Assembly (NCBI GenBank): GCA_028023455.1
Contig: JAQFVV010012512.1
Coordinates: 3,013,935 to 3,077,934 of the forward strand
Direction: 5' to 3'
Origin: Epiperipatus broadwayi
Taxonomy: Eukaryota > Onychophora > Udeonychophora > Euonychophora > Peripatidae
DNA: 64,000 nt
How positions within the stretch are numbered: the stretch's first letter is position 1; each line of letters begins with the position of its first letter. The notes under the pieces were generated by a model. It ran no database searches and was not told where the DNA came from. It worked only from the letters and a program-made list of their open reading frames with translations. Below are positions 22,942 through 34,511 of the stretch, in pieces. Position numbers and translations under genes: made by a program.

Positions 22942-24779
22942 CCTTGAGTTAAAAGGAAGAATGGTTTTTTACAAAAAAAACCTTTTGGTTTTTAAATAAA
23001 ATAACACTTGTATTAGGTAAAAATTATCAAATTTAGCACTAGAACTACAGTGAACTGTTCAGGACTGCACCCTCTAGTGAACAAGCACATTATACATAAC
23101 AGACATACTCGCAAAACATTACTTGTTTCATTTATTACTTAGTAAGACTAGTAGTGGTTTGTCAGACAGTAACAAATACTTTTTCAAAATCTTAATCATA
23201 ATATGCATATAAAAACTTAAGAATTATACAAAAGTAATTATTTTAGAATAATTAACTTTTAATAATTTAAGTTTATATATTTCAGGCTTCTAGTTACTTT
23301 TCACTATTATAATAAATAAAGCATATTTTCATTCTTGATAGTGTAAAGATGAAGGTTGGTATAAAAATAATAATTAATATAAGGTTTTGTGGGGGTAATT
23401 TAATAAGGCAAGTTAAATGTAAGTTTGAGATATATCTATATGCATGAATATTTTAGAGAAATCAAAATTGACTAGAAGGATGAATCATAATTCAGTTTAT
23501 GATATTTAAAATTTTTTAATTTATATGTACAAAGAACATGATGATGCATTGAAATTAAAGTGATCTGATGTAAAACACCCTTTCAATAAACATGATGAAA
23601 CTGATATAGTGAAATATTTATTCACCATGCTTGACTTCTTGTCAACATGTGTCATATGGTTTATGATGCTCATGAAAGTGAAGTAATTCATTAGCAATAT
23701 TCAATAAACATGGGGAAATAGAAGTTTTGGATGCATATAGAAAATGGACAAATTTTAAGTTATCTATGTCATATTAGCACTGAATTTTAATTGTTATTAA
23801 ATAATGAACTATGTTTTCTTTTATAGATACATTGTAATGAATACTTGAAAATATTAATTATTTTAAAAAATTGGGGAGGAAATATTAAATCTGTCATATT
23901 TTACAAGGGATCATGCTGTTAGTATTTGATTAGATGATATGTTGAAATCAATATCAAAAGCTAATAAAAAAATTAAAATAGACAATCTCATCTTGATAGA
24001 GGCAACTTGAGGCAGAAGTCATTACATTTTAATAAGTTCTAATAAATAATATAAAAAAGTAATGTAGACAAAATCTCAAAAAACAGCAGCAGAATAAATT
24101 ATTCATATGAGTCATATATAATTAGCCACTCATATTTTTAAAAATAATCTCATATAAGCAAAGCAGGATTAAATGTGATTGAACATTCACTGAATGTAAG
24201 TTCTGAAAAAAATCTTAAAATATATAGCTATTGTAAATCATAAACGCCATTTTTTGTCAAAATGAAACTTAACAGACTCAAATAATGATCCCCTCATAGA
24301 ACCAAACAATCCTGAAAAAACTTCATAAAAAAGATATACAATATATTTATTAACAAATAAGAAATGCAAGCAATAATCATCATATTACTATTAAGTTATC
24401 ACATGTCACACATAACTATTAGACATTTAGACTAAGTAATCATGTTATCCATTGCTGGTGTAATAAGTGGTGCTGATGGCATGATTTCCTAAATAAGTAG
24501 ACATGATAAAACAATCTATAAATTATATTCAACTTACAAGACTTTTATTGACCTTCCATCTATTAACTGTTACTGTAAATACTAACTATTTGTCAGAAGG
24601 TTGTACATTAATCTTATGGGTATCAACCAAAATTGAAAAACAAGGGCTTTGAACCTATCATTAACAGATTTTCAATGATATGGATTGCTGAGGTGTTGCG
24701 GAATGGAGAAGATTGAAGCCTGTTCATTAAAGTTTGAAGTTTGTCTATGTTAATATAAATCAACCACTGATTTTATATA
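22942..24779. other. AT-rich noncoding DNA
   Basis: No gene, element ends or strong repeats that I can support in about 1.8 kb. Confidence 0.4.
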
Positions 24780-24865
24780 TGTATAGGAGATGATGATTTG
24801 GATCAAATGATGAGTATGAGTTTAGCATGAAATACATATATTGGAGATCATTTATCTTTTTTACG
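24780..24865 (-). repeat. Inverted, diverged copy of the 12961/13436 repeat
   Basis: On the minus strand, AAAAGATAAATGATCTCCAA, then TATATGTATTTCATGCTAAA and ATCATCATCTCCTATACATA match the ~220 bp repeat in order. This shows the unit is a dispersed family and not just a local duplication. Confidence 0.7.
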
Positions 24866-25204
24866 TGTGTGTGGTCATAGATATTAGTTGTATAGGGTGG
24901 AATGAATGTATGACGGGAGTTTGAATGTCGTGTTCAAATCCCTCCTAATAGTTAATCATATAACAGTTTTGTAGAAATCGAACTGTTATGTGAAATGTAA
25001 ATTATTATTATGTCTTAAGACCATTATTGTTAATCTGTTAAATATTATTAAATAATATCTGATCAAACCGAAATCTGAGTAAATATAAACACTCATTTAT
25101 TTCATGGCATGCTTGAAGAAGTCAACAGTGCTTGTCCTCAACTTTGTCACTGCAATAAATTATTCAGGATTAGAAGTATTGGTAACAATTACGTAAACAG
25201 TCAA
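24866..25204. other. AT-rich noncoding DNA
   Basis: Nothing supported. Confidence 0.4.
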
Positions 25205-25294
25205 GCGTTGTTAGTCGAGAGGTCATCACACCCGCCTTCCAAGCAAGTACAGTAGTTGGTTGCAGACGGGTGTGGGTCGCGTCCCGGCCGATGC
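25205..25294 (+). tRNA. tRNA-Gly(TCC)-like sequence, pseudo-tRNA or SINE head
   Basis: GCGTTGTTAGTCGAGAGG (25205-25222) has an A-box-like TAGTCGAGAGG. The loop CTTCCAA (25236-25242) would carry a TCC anticodon. CACCCG (25229-25234) pairs exactly with CGGGTG (25267-25272), leaving a ~24-base extra segment just after the anticodon, where tRNA introns sit. GGGTCGCGTCC (25274-25284) is a B box with two mismatches. The acceptor ends pair poorly and the T arm is short, so this is probably not a working tRNA. A T-run of ten at about 25367-25377 could end a Pol III transcript of about 170 bases, which fits a tRNA-derived SINE. Confidence 0.4.
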
Positions 25295-27087
25295 TATGAC
25301 ATATGAAAAAAGAAAAAAAACAATGAGTTGGAACGATTTAGTAATCGTCAATAGAGAGACTCTCCTTTTTTTTTTTAGTTTTATTTTGTTGATTTAGAAT
25401 TGTTTGGTCTGTCTCTATATTTGCTAAATATAGTGCTTAAGGAAAAATAAAATAAAATTTTCCAGCAATTGAGGCCCGAAGGCAGATTGTGCTGTATTCT
25501 GATTGCAGATCGAGACTGCCATTCAATGACAATCTTTCTGTGTTACCTAATACTGTAATTGTTTTTTTATAAAATTTTGATTATGACATCTATCAAAACA
25601 AAATCCCCATGAAGTTTACAAATTTAGCTGCTTGAATAAGTATTTGTTTATATTATATGTATAACTAAATATATATATATATATAAAATAATTCTAGACG
25701 TAACAAATCGTCTGGCATCAAAATAAACAAGCGCGGGAAAACAATCGGTTTGTAACAAAATCACCAAAAGAGAAAAAAAAACATTCAAAAGCAAAAACAG
25801 AAACACGGGTAAGGTTTGTTATTTTTTCATTCATTAAAAATTCATATATTTGGTTTAATTGAAATAATTTAAAATGGCAAATATTTCTCTACTTATCGTC
25901 ACTATTTAAATGTTTACTAAATATTTTCTACTAATTCAATTAAAGTATAACGTTAAAATAAATGGTTATTTCACTACTATGTATTTTATAAATATATCTT
26001 TATATTGCGAGGTTTGATCAAACATTTTTACTTTTTATTTTGAAGAAACTTAAAAAAAATATTCAAATGTTATATCCTTCCCTTCCACAATAAATGTGTT
26101 ACACACAATTAAAAATAAATAAATGCCAGAAAATTAGAAGTCTTTGACGATTGGCTTCAGAAAATTATTAAAGATTAAATGGATGTAAAATAATAAACAT
26201 TAAAGTACTTCACAGAAAGCAAGAACGAATAAACATCACAGAAGTAATTCAGTGACATTATTTCTAGGAAGTTCACAAGAAATTAGAATGGCAAAAACAG
26301 GAATCAAACAGATAATCTTATAAGTCATATATCACCATACTTTTTACTACAATTAGCAGTAAAGAAAGAAAATTAAAGGAAGGAAAGGTTATAAAAATAT
26401 CAAAATAACTTGTATCTTTTTCATTTGCTAAATTCTGAAAGTTTTCATGAAATATAAAACGTATATATTAATTTGTGACCAAATTTGATATACGTTTAGA
26501 AAAAAGGTGGAAATAATTTAAAGTGACAATTGTTGTACAATATCGTTTTAAATGATTTAATTTAACATTCAAGATATAAATATGAATTAACATTTCTGAA
26601 AATAAAATATTTATCAGAATTAATATTTTATTTTTGAACATAAAATAAAACCAAGTTTACAACATGTTTCAATTAAAAAGGATATAAAGTAAAAAATAAA
26701 ATAGTTTACATTTTTTTAAAAAAAATCTGCTCTGAAGTTAAATATATAATCCCAAATTAGCATCGAGTCCCCAAGCAGAGAAGACAAAACTTTTATGGAT
26801 GAATTCTTCTAAAGAATAAAAAATTGTAAAGCATTAAGTAAGCAAGTTCCCTCTCTGTAAATATTTATAATTTATTTAAAGTGATTTTAAAATATGGTTT
26901 TTGGTCTTCATATTGAATGCATCTATATTTTTGATAGTTATTTGATTTTACACGTCTCATACATGTACGTACATACATACATACATACATATTCAAAACT
27001 ATAAATACTTTAAATGATCAAAATATATACAATTAAAAATAATTTTGGTTTAAATTGATTATTTTTAATTTTATATATACATATTGG
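25295..27087. other. AT-rich noncoding DNA with microsatellites
   Basis: No gene is supported. (TA)n at about 25668-25686 and a (CATA)n run at about 26968-26990 are present. The segment 25460-25560 is less AT-rich than its surroundings but shows no frame or motif. Confidence 0.45.
26968..26990 (+). repeat. (CATA)n microsatellite
   Basis: Five or so uninterrupted ACAT/CATA units following CATACATGTACGT. Confidence 0.85.
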
Positions 27088-28452
27088 TAAAGGTTTACTG
27101 ATGTGATGTGATATATTATGGCTTCTCCTTAAACGAAGTCAAGAATATCTCAGCAATTATGCCCAGATAAACCTGTTAGCCACTTTCTTTTACATTCCCC
27201 ACTCTAAATTTACCCATAATCTGCTCTATCCCATTTCCACAACATAATTTTTGTCAACTCTATAACCTTTATATCTAAATCCCCCTTATCTTTTCCCAAA
27301 CCCAGCATAAAAACCAATAATTCACTTTCTGTATAATCACTCTTTTCATATTTATTTTTTCACAACTTCATTATATGTACCCCTTCTGTTCTCAAACATT
27401 TACATTCAATTAACAAATGCCTAATATTTTCAATTTCTTCCTTACATAATTTACAAAATAAATCACCCATATGTTTCCATTTACATGTATATTCTTTTGT
27501 AGCTAAAGATCCCGTTCAAGCCTTAAACAATAAACTACTTTCCTTACTATTATCATATATTAACTCACACCTAATATTCTGTTTATTTCTATATATATTT
27601 AAACTCTTTTTACTCTCCATACTATTTCTCCATCTCTCTAACTCCCTAGTCTTTATTAATAAATTTATTCTTTTATCCCATTCCTTACTACTATAACACT
27701 CAATAATCCTCTTAACACAATCATCCAATCTTTTGTACAAATATATTGATATAAATTCTTTATCCAAATCTTTTGCATACCGCATTACCTTTCTCACCCA
27801 TCTAGTTACCTGCCCTTTACTCATAACCCAGTTAAATACTATTTTAGCTATTCTTTTATTATCCATAAACTGCAATCTACCAAACATTTTCATTTTACTT
27901 TTTGCATCTCTCATATGAAAACTTGACTATCCCATTTCTCCTTGAATTGCCTCCCTTGCTGTCCATACTTCTGCATCCAATGCATGCCTTCCTACTTCCC
28001 TTTGAGCTTTTTCTAAATAATCTAATATCTTTTTACTAACATATAATGCATCATTACCATATGTTAACCCTGCTACTGCAACTCCTTTCCATATAATTCT
28101 AGCTACATCATATTTATTATGTGAAAAAACTATTAATTTCTTTATCAATCCCTTTCTTTTCTTTGCTTCATTTATCAATTTTTTCTCCCATTCATCCAAA
28201 TAATTTTTCTGATTACTTAAAATAATTCCCAAATAACTATATCTATTCACCTATGTATGTTTGCCCTCTATTGTTAAAATTTAAACTATATTGTTTGAAA
28301 ATCTTAGTGTATGCTATTATTATTTATTACAAATAAATTAAAATTTAATCAAATGTAAAAGATAATAAAAAAAAAACATTTTTAAAGAATTTGAATGTTG
28401 GATTAATTACACACATTAATTAAAAGAATTACTTTTAATTTCTTTGAAAGTT
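27088..28452 (-). mobile_element. LINE 3' end, minus-strand copy of an inverted pair
   Basis: Reverse complement of 28842-30521, with about 97% identity by eye and a 304 bp internal deletion. The deletion corresponds exactly to 29046-29349 of the other copy: here CATAG joins GTGAATAG at about 28250. The outer end is the LINE 3' terminus (GGAGAAGCCATAAT..., CATCACATCAGTAAACCTTT). The inner end shares about 200 bp of noncoding sequence with the other arm. Confidence 0.9.
27215..28250 (-). pseudogene. Reverse transcriptase C-terminal remnant (LINE), minus copy
   Basis: Decayed 3' part of a LINE ORF2. It retains SYLGIILSNQKNYLDEWEKK, WKGVAVAGLTYGNDALYVSK, then VEWTA-type sequence VWTAREAIQGEMG, a break, and MRDAKSKMKMFGRLQFMDNK. 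After a stop (SSLLFKA*) comes the cysteine region CKLC...HLLIEC. Against the plus copy it keeps AGA where that copy has TGA at 29500, but it lacks the RT FADD motif because of the 304 bp deletion. It shares the stop after SSLLFKA with the plus copy. It lies downstream of no promoter and cannot make a working protein. Confidence 0.88.
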
Positions 28453-28841
28453 ACGAATTTAAACTGTCTGCAACTTAAGAATTCAAAATAAAAAAAGGAT
28501 ATGCTTTGATTGTTTTATAATAATTAAAATACACATATACATCCACACAAAATAATAATAGTAAATGTTGTAAATAGGGATTTAATATTTAAACGTATGT
28601 ATGTGTATGATTTTTCGCATATACATACGTAAGTTATATATATACGTGAAGATAAAAATACTTCGTTAATTTAAAATAATATTATACTTTAATAGCTGTG
28701 TTATTTTTTTTAAAACAACATGTAAACAAATCCTTTTAGATAGGAAGGTTAATTAATGAAGGAACTTTGCAGATAAACAAGATGATTAATTAAAAAGCAA
28801 TCGAACTGCAAAGGGTAATCAGTCAATGTAAAACATTCTTA
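28453..28841. other. Spacer (loop) of the inverted LINE pair
   Basis: About 390 bp of AT-rich DNA not shared between the arms. It contains a small hairpin at 28592-28630 (ACGTATGTATG...CATACATACGT type). Confidence 0.7.
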
Positions 28842-30521
28842 ACTTTCAAAGAAATTAAAAGTAATTCTTTTAATTAATGTCGTATAATTAATCCAACATT
28901 CAAATTCTTTAAAAAGGTTTTTTTTTTATTATCTTTTACATTTGATTAAATTTTAATTTATTTGTAATATACAGTAATAGCATACACATAAGATTTTCAA
29001 ACAATTTAGTTTAAATTTTAAACAATAGAGGGCAAATATACATAGACTTATTTTGTTTGTGTTGTATTTGAGTGAAATAGAAAGAGCAATAGAAAGATTA
29101 GGAAGAGGGATAGAGATACCGATAATAGGTAGTAAGGGAGTATATATTTTGTCAGGTCTTTTTTTTGCGGATGATATATTTTTGTGTGCAGAAAAAAGAG
29201 AAGATATGGAAGTTATGTTGAGGACATGTGCAAGGGTGTGTAAAGAGATGGGGATTAAATTTAGTGAAGAAAAATCAAATACAATGATGGTTAATACTGA
29301 GGAAAGAGAAGATGTAGAATTTTTATTGGGAGATATTAAGTTAAGTGTGGTGAATAGATATAGTTATTTGGGAATTATTTTAAGTAATCAGAAAAATTAT
29401 TTGGATGAATGGGAGAAAAAATTGATAAATGAAGCAAAGAAGAGAAAGGGATTGATAAAGAAATTAACAGTATTTTCATATAATAAATATAATGTAGCTT
29501 GAATTATATGGAAAGGAGTTGCAGTAGCAGGGTTAACATATGGTAATGATGTATTATATGTTAGTAAAAAGATATTAGATTATTTAGAAAAAGCTCAAAG
29601 GGAAGTAGAAAGACATGCATTGGATGCAGAAGTATGGACAGCAAGGAAAGCAACTCAAGGAGAAATGGGATGGTCAAGTTTTCATATGAGAGATGCAAAA
29701 ATTAAAATGAAAATGTTTGGTAGATTGCAGTTTATGGATAATAAAAGAATAGCTAAAATAGTATTTAATTGGGTTATGAGTAAAGGGCAGGTAACTAGAT
29801 GGGTGAGAAAGGTAATGCGGTATGCAAAAGATTTGGATAAAGAATTTATATCAATATATTTGTACAAAAGATTGGATGATTGTGTTAAGAGGATTATTGA
29901 GTGTTATAGTAGTAAGGAATGAGATAAAAGAATATTCTTTATTAATAAAGACTAGGGAGTTAGAGAGATGGAGAAATAGTATGGAGAGTAAAAAGAGTTT
30001 AAATATATATAGAAATAAACAGAATATTAGGTGTGAGTTAATATATAATAATAGTAAGGAAAGTAGTTTATTGTTTAAGGCTTGAACAGGATCTTTAGCT
30101 ACAAAAGAATATACATGTAAATGGAAAAATATGGGTGATTTATTTTGTAAATTATGTAAGGAAGAAATTGAAAATATTAGGCATTTGTTAATTGAATGTA
30201 AATGTTTGAAAACAGAAAGGGTACATATAATGAAGTTGTGGAAAAATAAATATGAAAAGAGTGATTATACAGAAAGTGAATTATTGGTTTTTATGCTGGG
30301 TTTGGGAAAAGATAAGGGGGATTTAGATATAAAGGTTATAGAGTTGACAAAAATTATGTTGTGGAAATGGGATAGAGCAGATTATGGGTAAATTTAGAGT
30401 GGGGAATGTAAAAGAAAGTGGCTAACAGGTTTATCTGGGCATAATTGCTGAGATATTCTTGTCTTCGTTTAAGGAGAAGCCATAATACATCATATCACAT
30501 CACATCAGTAAACCTTTACCT
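28842..30521 (+). mobile_element. LINE 3' end, plus-strand copy of an inverted pair
   Basis: Longer arm of the inverted pair. It contains ~200 bp of noncoding sequence (28842-29045), the 304 bp segment absent from the other arm (29046-29349), RT and C-terminal coding sequence, and a 3' untranslated tail ending CATCACATCAGTAAACCTTT ACC. There is no poly-A tail. The upstream RT domain and endonuclease are missing, so this is a 5'-truncated insertion. Confidence 0.9.
29053..30391 (+). pseudogene. Non-LTR retrotransposon ORF2 remnant (RT palm/thumb and CCHC end)
   Basis: C-terminal portion of a LINE reverse transcriptase. LFFADDIFLCAEKREDME carries the RT catalytic Asp-Asp (motif C, F-A-D-D) near residue 38. 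It is followed by KEMGIKFSEEKSNTMMV, then NRYSYLGIILSNQKN. After an in-frame TGA at 29500-29502 (AGA in the other copy) come WKGVAVAGLTYGNDVLYVSK and MRDAKIKMKMFGRLQFMDNK. A frameshift near 29920-29940 leads to KTRELERWRNSMESKKSLN. Next is a stop at 30083-30085, and then FCKLC-x8-H-x4-C, the cysteine-histidine motif common at LINE C-termini. The endonuclease and RT fingers are absent. Clade assignment needs a phylogeny. It is not functional. Confidence 0.9.
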
Positions 30522-31740
30522 ACATATTATATATCAAGTTTTATGTAGTATTATAACATTATCATTCTTATTGCATTGCCAAATTTATAAAATATTAATA
30601 TTTATGTTTTTCTTTAAAAAGCAATGTAAAAAGTAATAAAGAATATAAATTATATTAATATTATATCATGCTTTATAAAAAAAAAATATTGAAATTTAAT
30701 TTCAAAGTTTTTAGTGACAGTTTTTCAGTGTTGTTAATAACATTTTAAAAAGTTGAAATTTCAAAATTCAGGTAGATTTTATTATATATTTACATCAACC
30801 CATGATACATTGTTCTAATCTTGAAATTCTGACAACATTCATATGCTATTCAGATATTCTAACTAAAATTATCAATGGGCTAAGAATTTTGTGAATAAAC
30901 AATTGTTTTGTCATCTTTTTAAAAAAAACTGGTGACATTATCCAGGATGAATGAAATTATCAAAAAAAAAGATGTTTTCTTGTTATACATCTCTATATAA
31001 ATTCAGAAACTAATATATAGTTATCTTTATGGTATTATTATAAGAACCACTTATTTTTAATTTAAATGATGTTGTAATTTTACTAAAATAATTTAAAGAG
31101 TCAGGTTTATTACACATTTGTTGAAAAATGATTAATGAATCAAGTTGGTGAGTGATTGGTATTAGATATTTGCAATATGCCAATATTATTGCATTTGAAT
31201 CTAAAGGCTATCTGCATTTTAGAAATATTGGTACTCCAATTTTTGAAGTTTCCTTTATAATTTTACCTTTTTTAATTTGATTTTGATATAAATCTTCAGA
31301 AATTTGATAGAATGGGAGAATAAAGTTTCTGAATTCTATTAAAGACATATTTTGATTTTATGTCAGTAAATTGAAAAACTATATTAAATATAGTATAATT
31401 ATAGACATTAAAATTTACTATCTTTATATGAATATTCAAACAATAGATTTTAGATAAATAAATAGGAGAAGACAGTATTGAAAAAATTCAAGTAATAGTA
31501 TATTGTGACCATAAATAATCAAGAGTTGTTTCTTTATTATAATATAATTTTGGCCAATATTAATATTTTTTAACTTCATAGCATATATATGAAGTTTTTG
31601 TGAGCTTATTCATAAATATTAAAATAATTTTATAACATCCATTATATATTTACATGCTAATAAATATTTATAAGTCTAATGATTTTGTTATCTGAAAACA
31701 AAACAATCAATAAAATTCATATAATACAATTAATTATACT
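30522..31740. other. AT-rich noncoding DNA
   Basis: No gene or strong repeat. The open frame at 30445-30636 only reads through the LINE 3' end. Confidence 0.4.
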
Positions 31741-32028
31741 AATTTTAAAAAAATAATAATAATAAAAAGATTTTTTAAATAATGTTTTTATTTAAACAGC
31801 TGAATAAAAAGATAAAATAACAAAGCCATCTGAACTAAAAAACATGTATCATTTCATAAAAGTATTTAAGGCCATAAAAATTGAAAAGACTATCAAAAAA
31901 GCCTCAAATGCTTTTATGAAATGACACGTTTTTTAGTCAGATTACACTGTTATTTTTTTATTTTTTAGTCAGCTGCTTACATAAAAGCATTATTTAGCAA
32001 AAAAATCTTTTTAAAATTATTTAGTTTT
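31741..32028. repeat. Foldback element, ~290 bp
   Basis: The left arm 31741-31872 pairs with 31906-32028. The best block is CTAAAAAACATGTATCATTTCATAAAAG against CTTTTATGAAATGACACGTTTTTTAG. The outer part (TTTTAAAAAAATAATAATAA..., AAACAGCTGAATAAAAAG) pairs with the right end. The loop is about 33 bp. It is MITE-like and has no coding region. Confidence 0.75.
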
Positions 32029-32400
32029 ACTTTTTAGTTATAAATCAAGCATATAATTTCAATTTAAATAAAATAATTTTTATCAGTTTTTTTTGTCTTT
32101 TTTATTGTTTTTTTTATTACTTTTTAGTTATAAATACAATGTATAATTTCAATTTAAACATATATAACATGTAGTGCTATGTTTTTAATATGTTCTTCAC
32201 CAGTCTCTTTTAATCATCTTTTTTATTGTTTTTTTACTTTTTATTTATAATTCTATAAATATTACTATTGCTGCTCTTTCTGTATTAACTGTAATATATT
32301 AATAAATGTCTAAAGATTTTTTAGTTATAAATAAAACATATACTTTTAATTTAAATAAAATATTTTTATCTGTCTGTTTTAATCATCCTTTTTATTATAT
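32029..32400 (+). repeat. Three diverged direct repeats beginning TTTTTAGTTATAAAT
   Basis: Starts at about 32031, 32121 and 32318 share TTTTTAGTTATAAATMAA, then TATAATTTCAATTTAAA and ATC...TTTTTATTGTTTTTT. It is a decayed tandem or nested duplication abutting the foldback element. Confidence 0.55.
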
Positions 32401-33785
32401 TTCTTGTTCTCTAACACAAGAGAGCACCTGCTGTCAATGATTTTGATAGTTTGATATGTTCATTTTGATTTTGGAAATAAAAAACTATATAATTCTTTAA
32501 CCTTTTTTTACACATTTATTATTTTTTCATAAAATTGTTATGAAATATTAAATAAAATATTAATTATGTCATAAAAATAATTCATATTGTAGTAGAAAAT
32601 ATTTACTTTTAAATACTTAAGTAAATTAATATTAACAAATATTTACCCTATAAACATAATATTTCTATTGGCTCACTTGTTAAGGATTTTTCTTATAAAG
32701 AATAAGAATGTACATTCAGCTTCTAAATTGGACATGTTTTTTTTTCATTGTTACAATTTCAAAAATGTGGACATCTTGACTGAAACAAGTTAATATAAAA
32801 ATATTTAATTAATAAGAAATAAATATATAAAATAAAAGTATTAAATCAATATATATATATAGCAATCAAAATAACTTTTTTAACAAATAAATAAAACATT
32901 TAGCAATTCAAAAATAATACAAAATGAATAGTTTATGTTTCATATTTTGTACTGGTTAAAAATTGTATAAATAAATTTTTAAAAAAAATCGAAGTATTTC
33001 TTATTAAACTTACAGCAACAAATTTATTAGCAAATGAAAAATACATTTAGTAATCTAACATAAATAAATCTTGTATCAAATTTTGTATTAATTAAATTCC
33101 ATTTATAGCAATAAATATAAAATAAATGTATGGAATAAATCATGATCCAATGGATTTTGTTTCTTTTAAATGTCAACCTATATTTTTGCTTTATTAAAAA
33201 AATATTAATATTAATTGTATATTGATTCCTCTTTTTAATTCTTATAATTCACATGTACTAATTGTTGATTTTTTTTTAAATCTTTTGACAGTTTACTACA
33301 AATTGAAAAACAGATTTTTCTTTTGTTTGCAACTATCTATTAGAAGATTAGAAGTTTAAATACTTTTTTTGTTTTATTTATAAAATTCTACTAAAAGTCT
33401 TAACATTTTTTGAAATAATTGAAGTAGCAGAATATATTAAAAGCAAATAAATGTCAAATACATTTTCCCCTTTAAATTGTTATAATAAATTAATAATAAA
33501 TTCATTTATTTTTAAACAATCTAATGATTGTAGATAATTAGTAGTGACCCCATTTTTCCATGCATTTATTTAATTAATAATAACTTGATTTTCTTTCAAG
33601 CAGTTGTTTACCACATATGTTATTATAAATTCAACAATAAAGATTTCTATCATTTAGTTGTTGTTGTTTTTTTATCATTGACATATATTATATGATTTCA
33701 TGTGGTAATAGATTATTATATGGTATATAGAAAACACCTATACATGACAAACACTTATATATGTTAATGTCTTTTATAAGAACAA
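32401..33785. other. AT-rich noncoding DNA
   Basis: Nothing supported apart from a (TA)n run near 32851-32861. Confidence 0.4.
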
Positions 33786-34320
33786 TATAATAAAATCTTG
33801 TAAATATTAATGCCTAACCATTATTTTTAAATAACAAGAGAATATTCTCTTTAATTAATACCAGATGTATTATATAATAACAAATTAAGTCAACTACAAT
33901 TTGTGAAAATGATATTAACTCTGTATTTCAGATATTTATAATAGTAACATAATTTTGGCATTATTTTATTTTCTAAGGTAAAGCCACTAAGAAAGCAGTT
34001 TTAATAACTTTAGGAAAGTTATGTTGTTAATGAAATATAAACAAATAATTACTTAGATTCTAATATAAATAAAAATATTTGCATGATCATATGATAAAAT
34101 CTTCTGCAAGAAAAAGTAATAAAATCTTACTAATATTAATATCCACATCATTTTTTTAGCCAACAAAAGAATGTATATATTAGCATATTCAGAAATCAGT
34201 AACTTGTAAGGATAAAATTAAGGGCATTTCAAATATTCACATTAATAATGCACTTTTAGCATTACTTCATTTTTCAAGACAAAGCCATGAAGCATTCATT
34301 TTAATGACTTTTAAAAAAGT
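33786..34320 (+). repeat. Tandem duplication, two ~230 bp units, period ~329
   Basis: Units at 33786-34022 and 34115-34320 share TAAAATCTTRYWAATATTAAT (33791 and 34120), a block GGCATTAT/GCATTACTTCATTTT, and AAGCCA(C/T)(T/G)AAGAAAGCA / AAGCCATGAAGCATTC. An old duplication, noncoding. A third partial start may lie near 34430. Confidence 0.6.
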
Positions 34321-34511
34321 AAAATCATTAATTAAATGTAATCAAATAATAACATAGCTTTAATATAAATGGATATAAGTACCAGCATAATAAAACATTT
34401 TTTTCTATAATAATATGTTAAAGTTTTGTAAATGCTAAGTAATTCTAAAAGTGCATTATTATTTGTGAATTTTTGATATAATGAACACATACAAACACAC
34501 ACACATATATA

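Noticed and set aside
27733-27918. Plus-strand 61-codon frame and its mirror at 29682-29867
   Set aside because: Antisense shadows of the two LINE ORF2 remnants.
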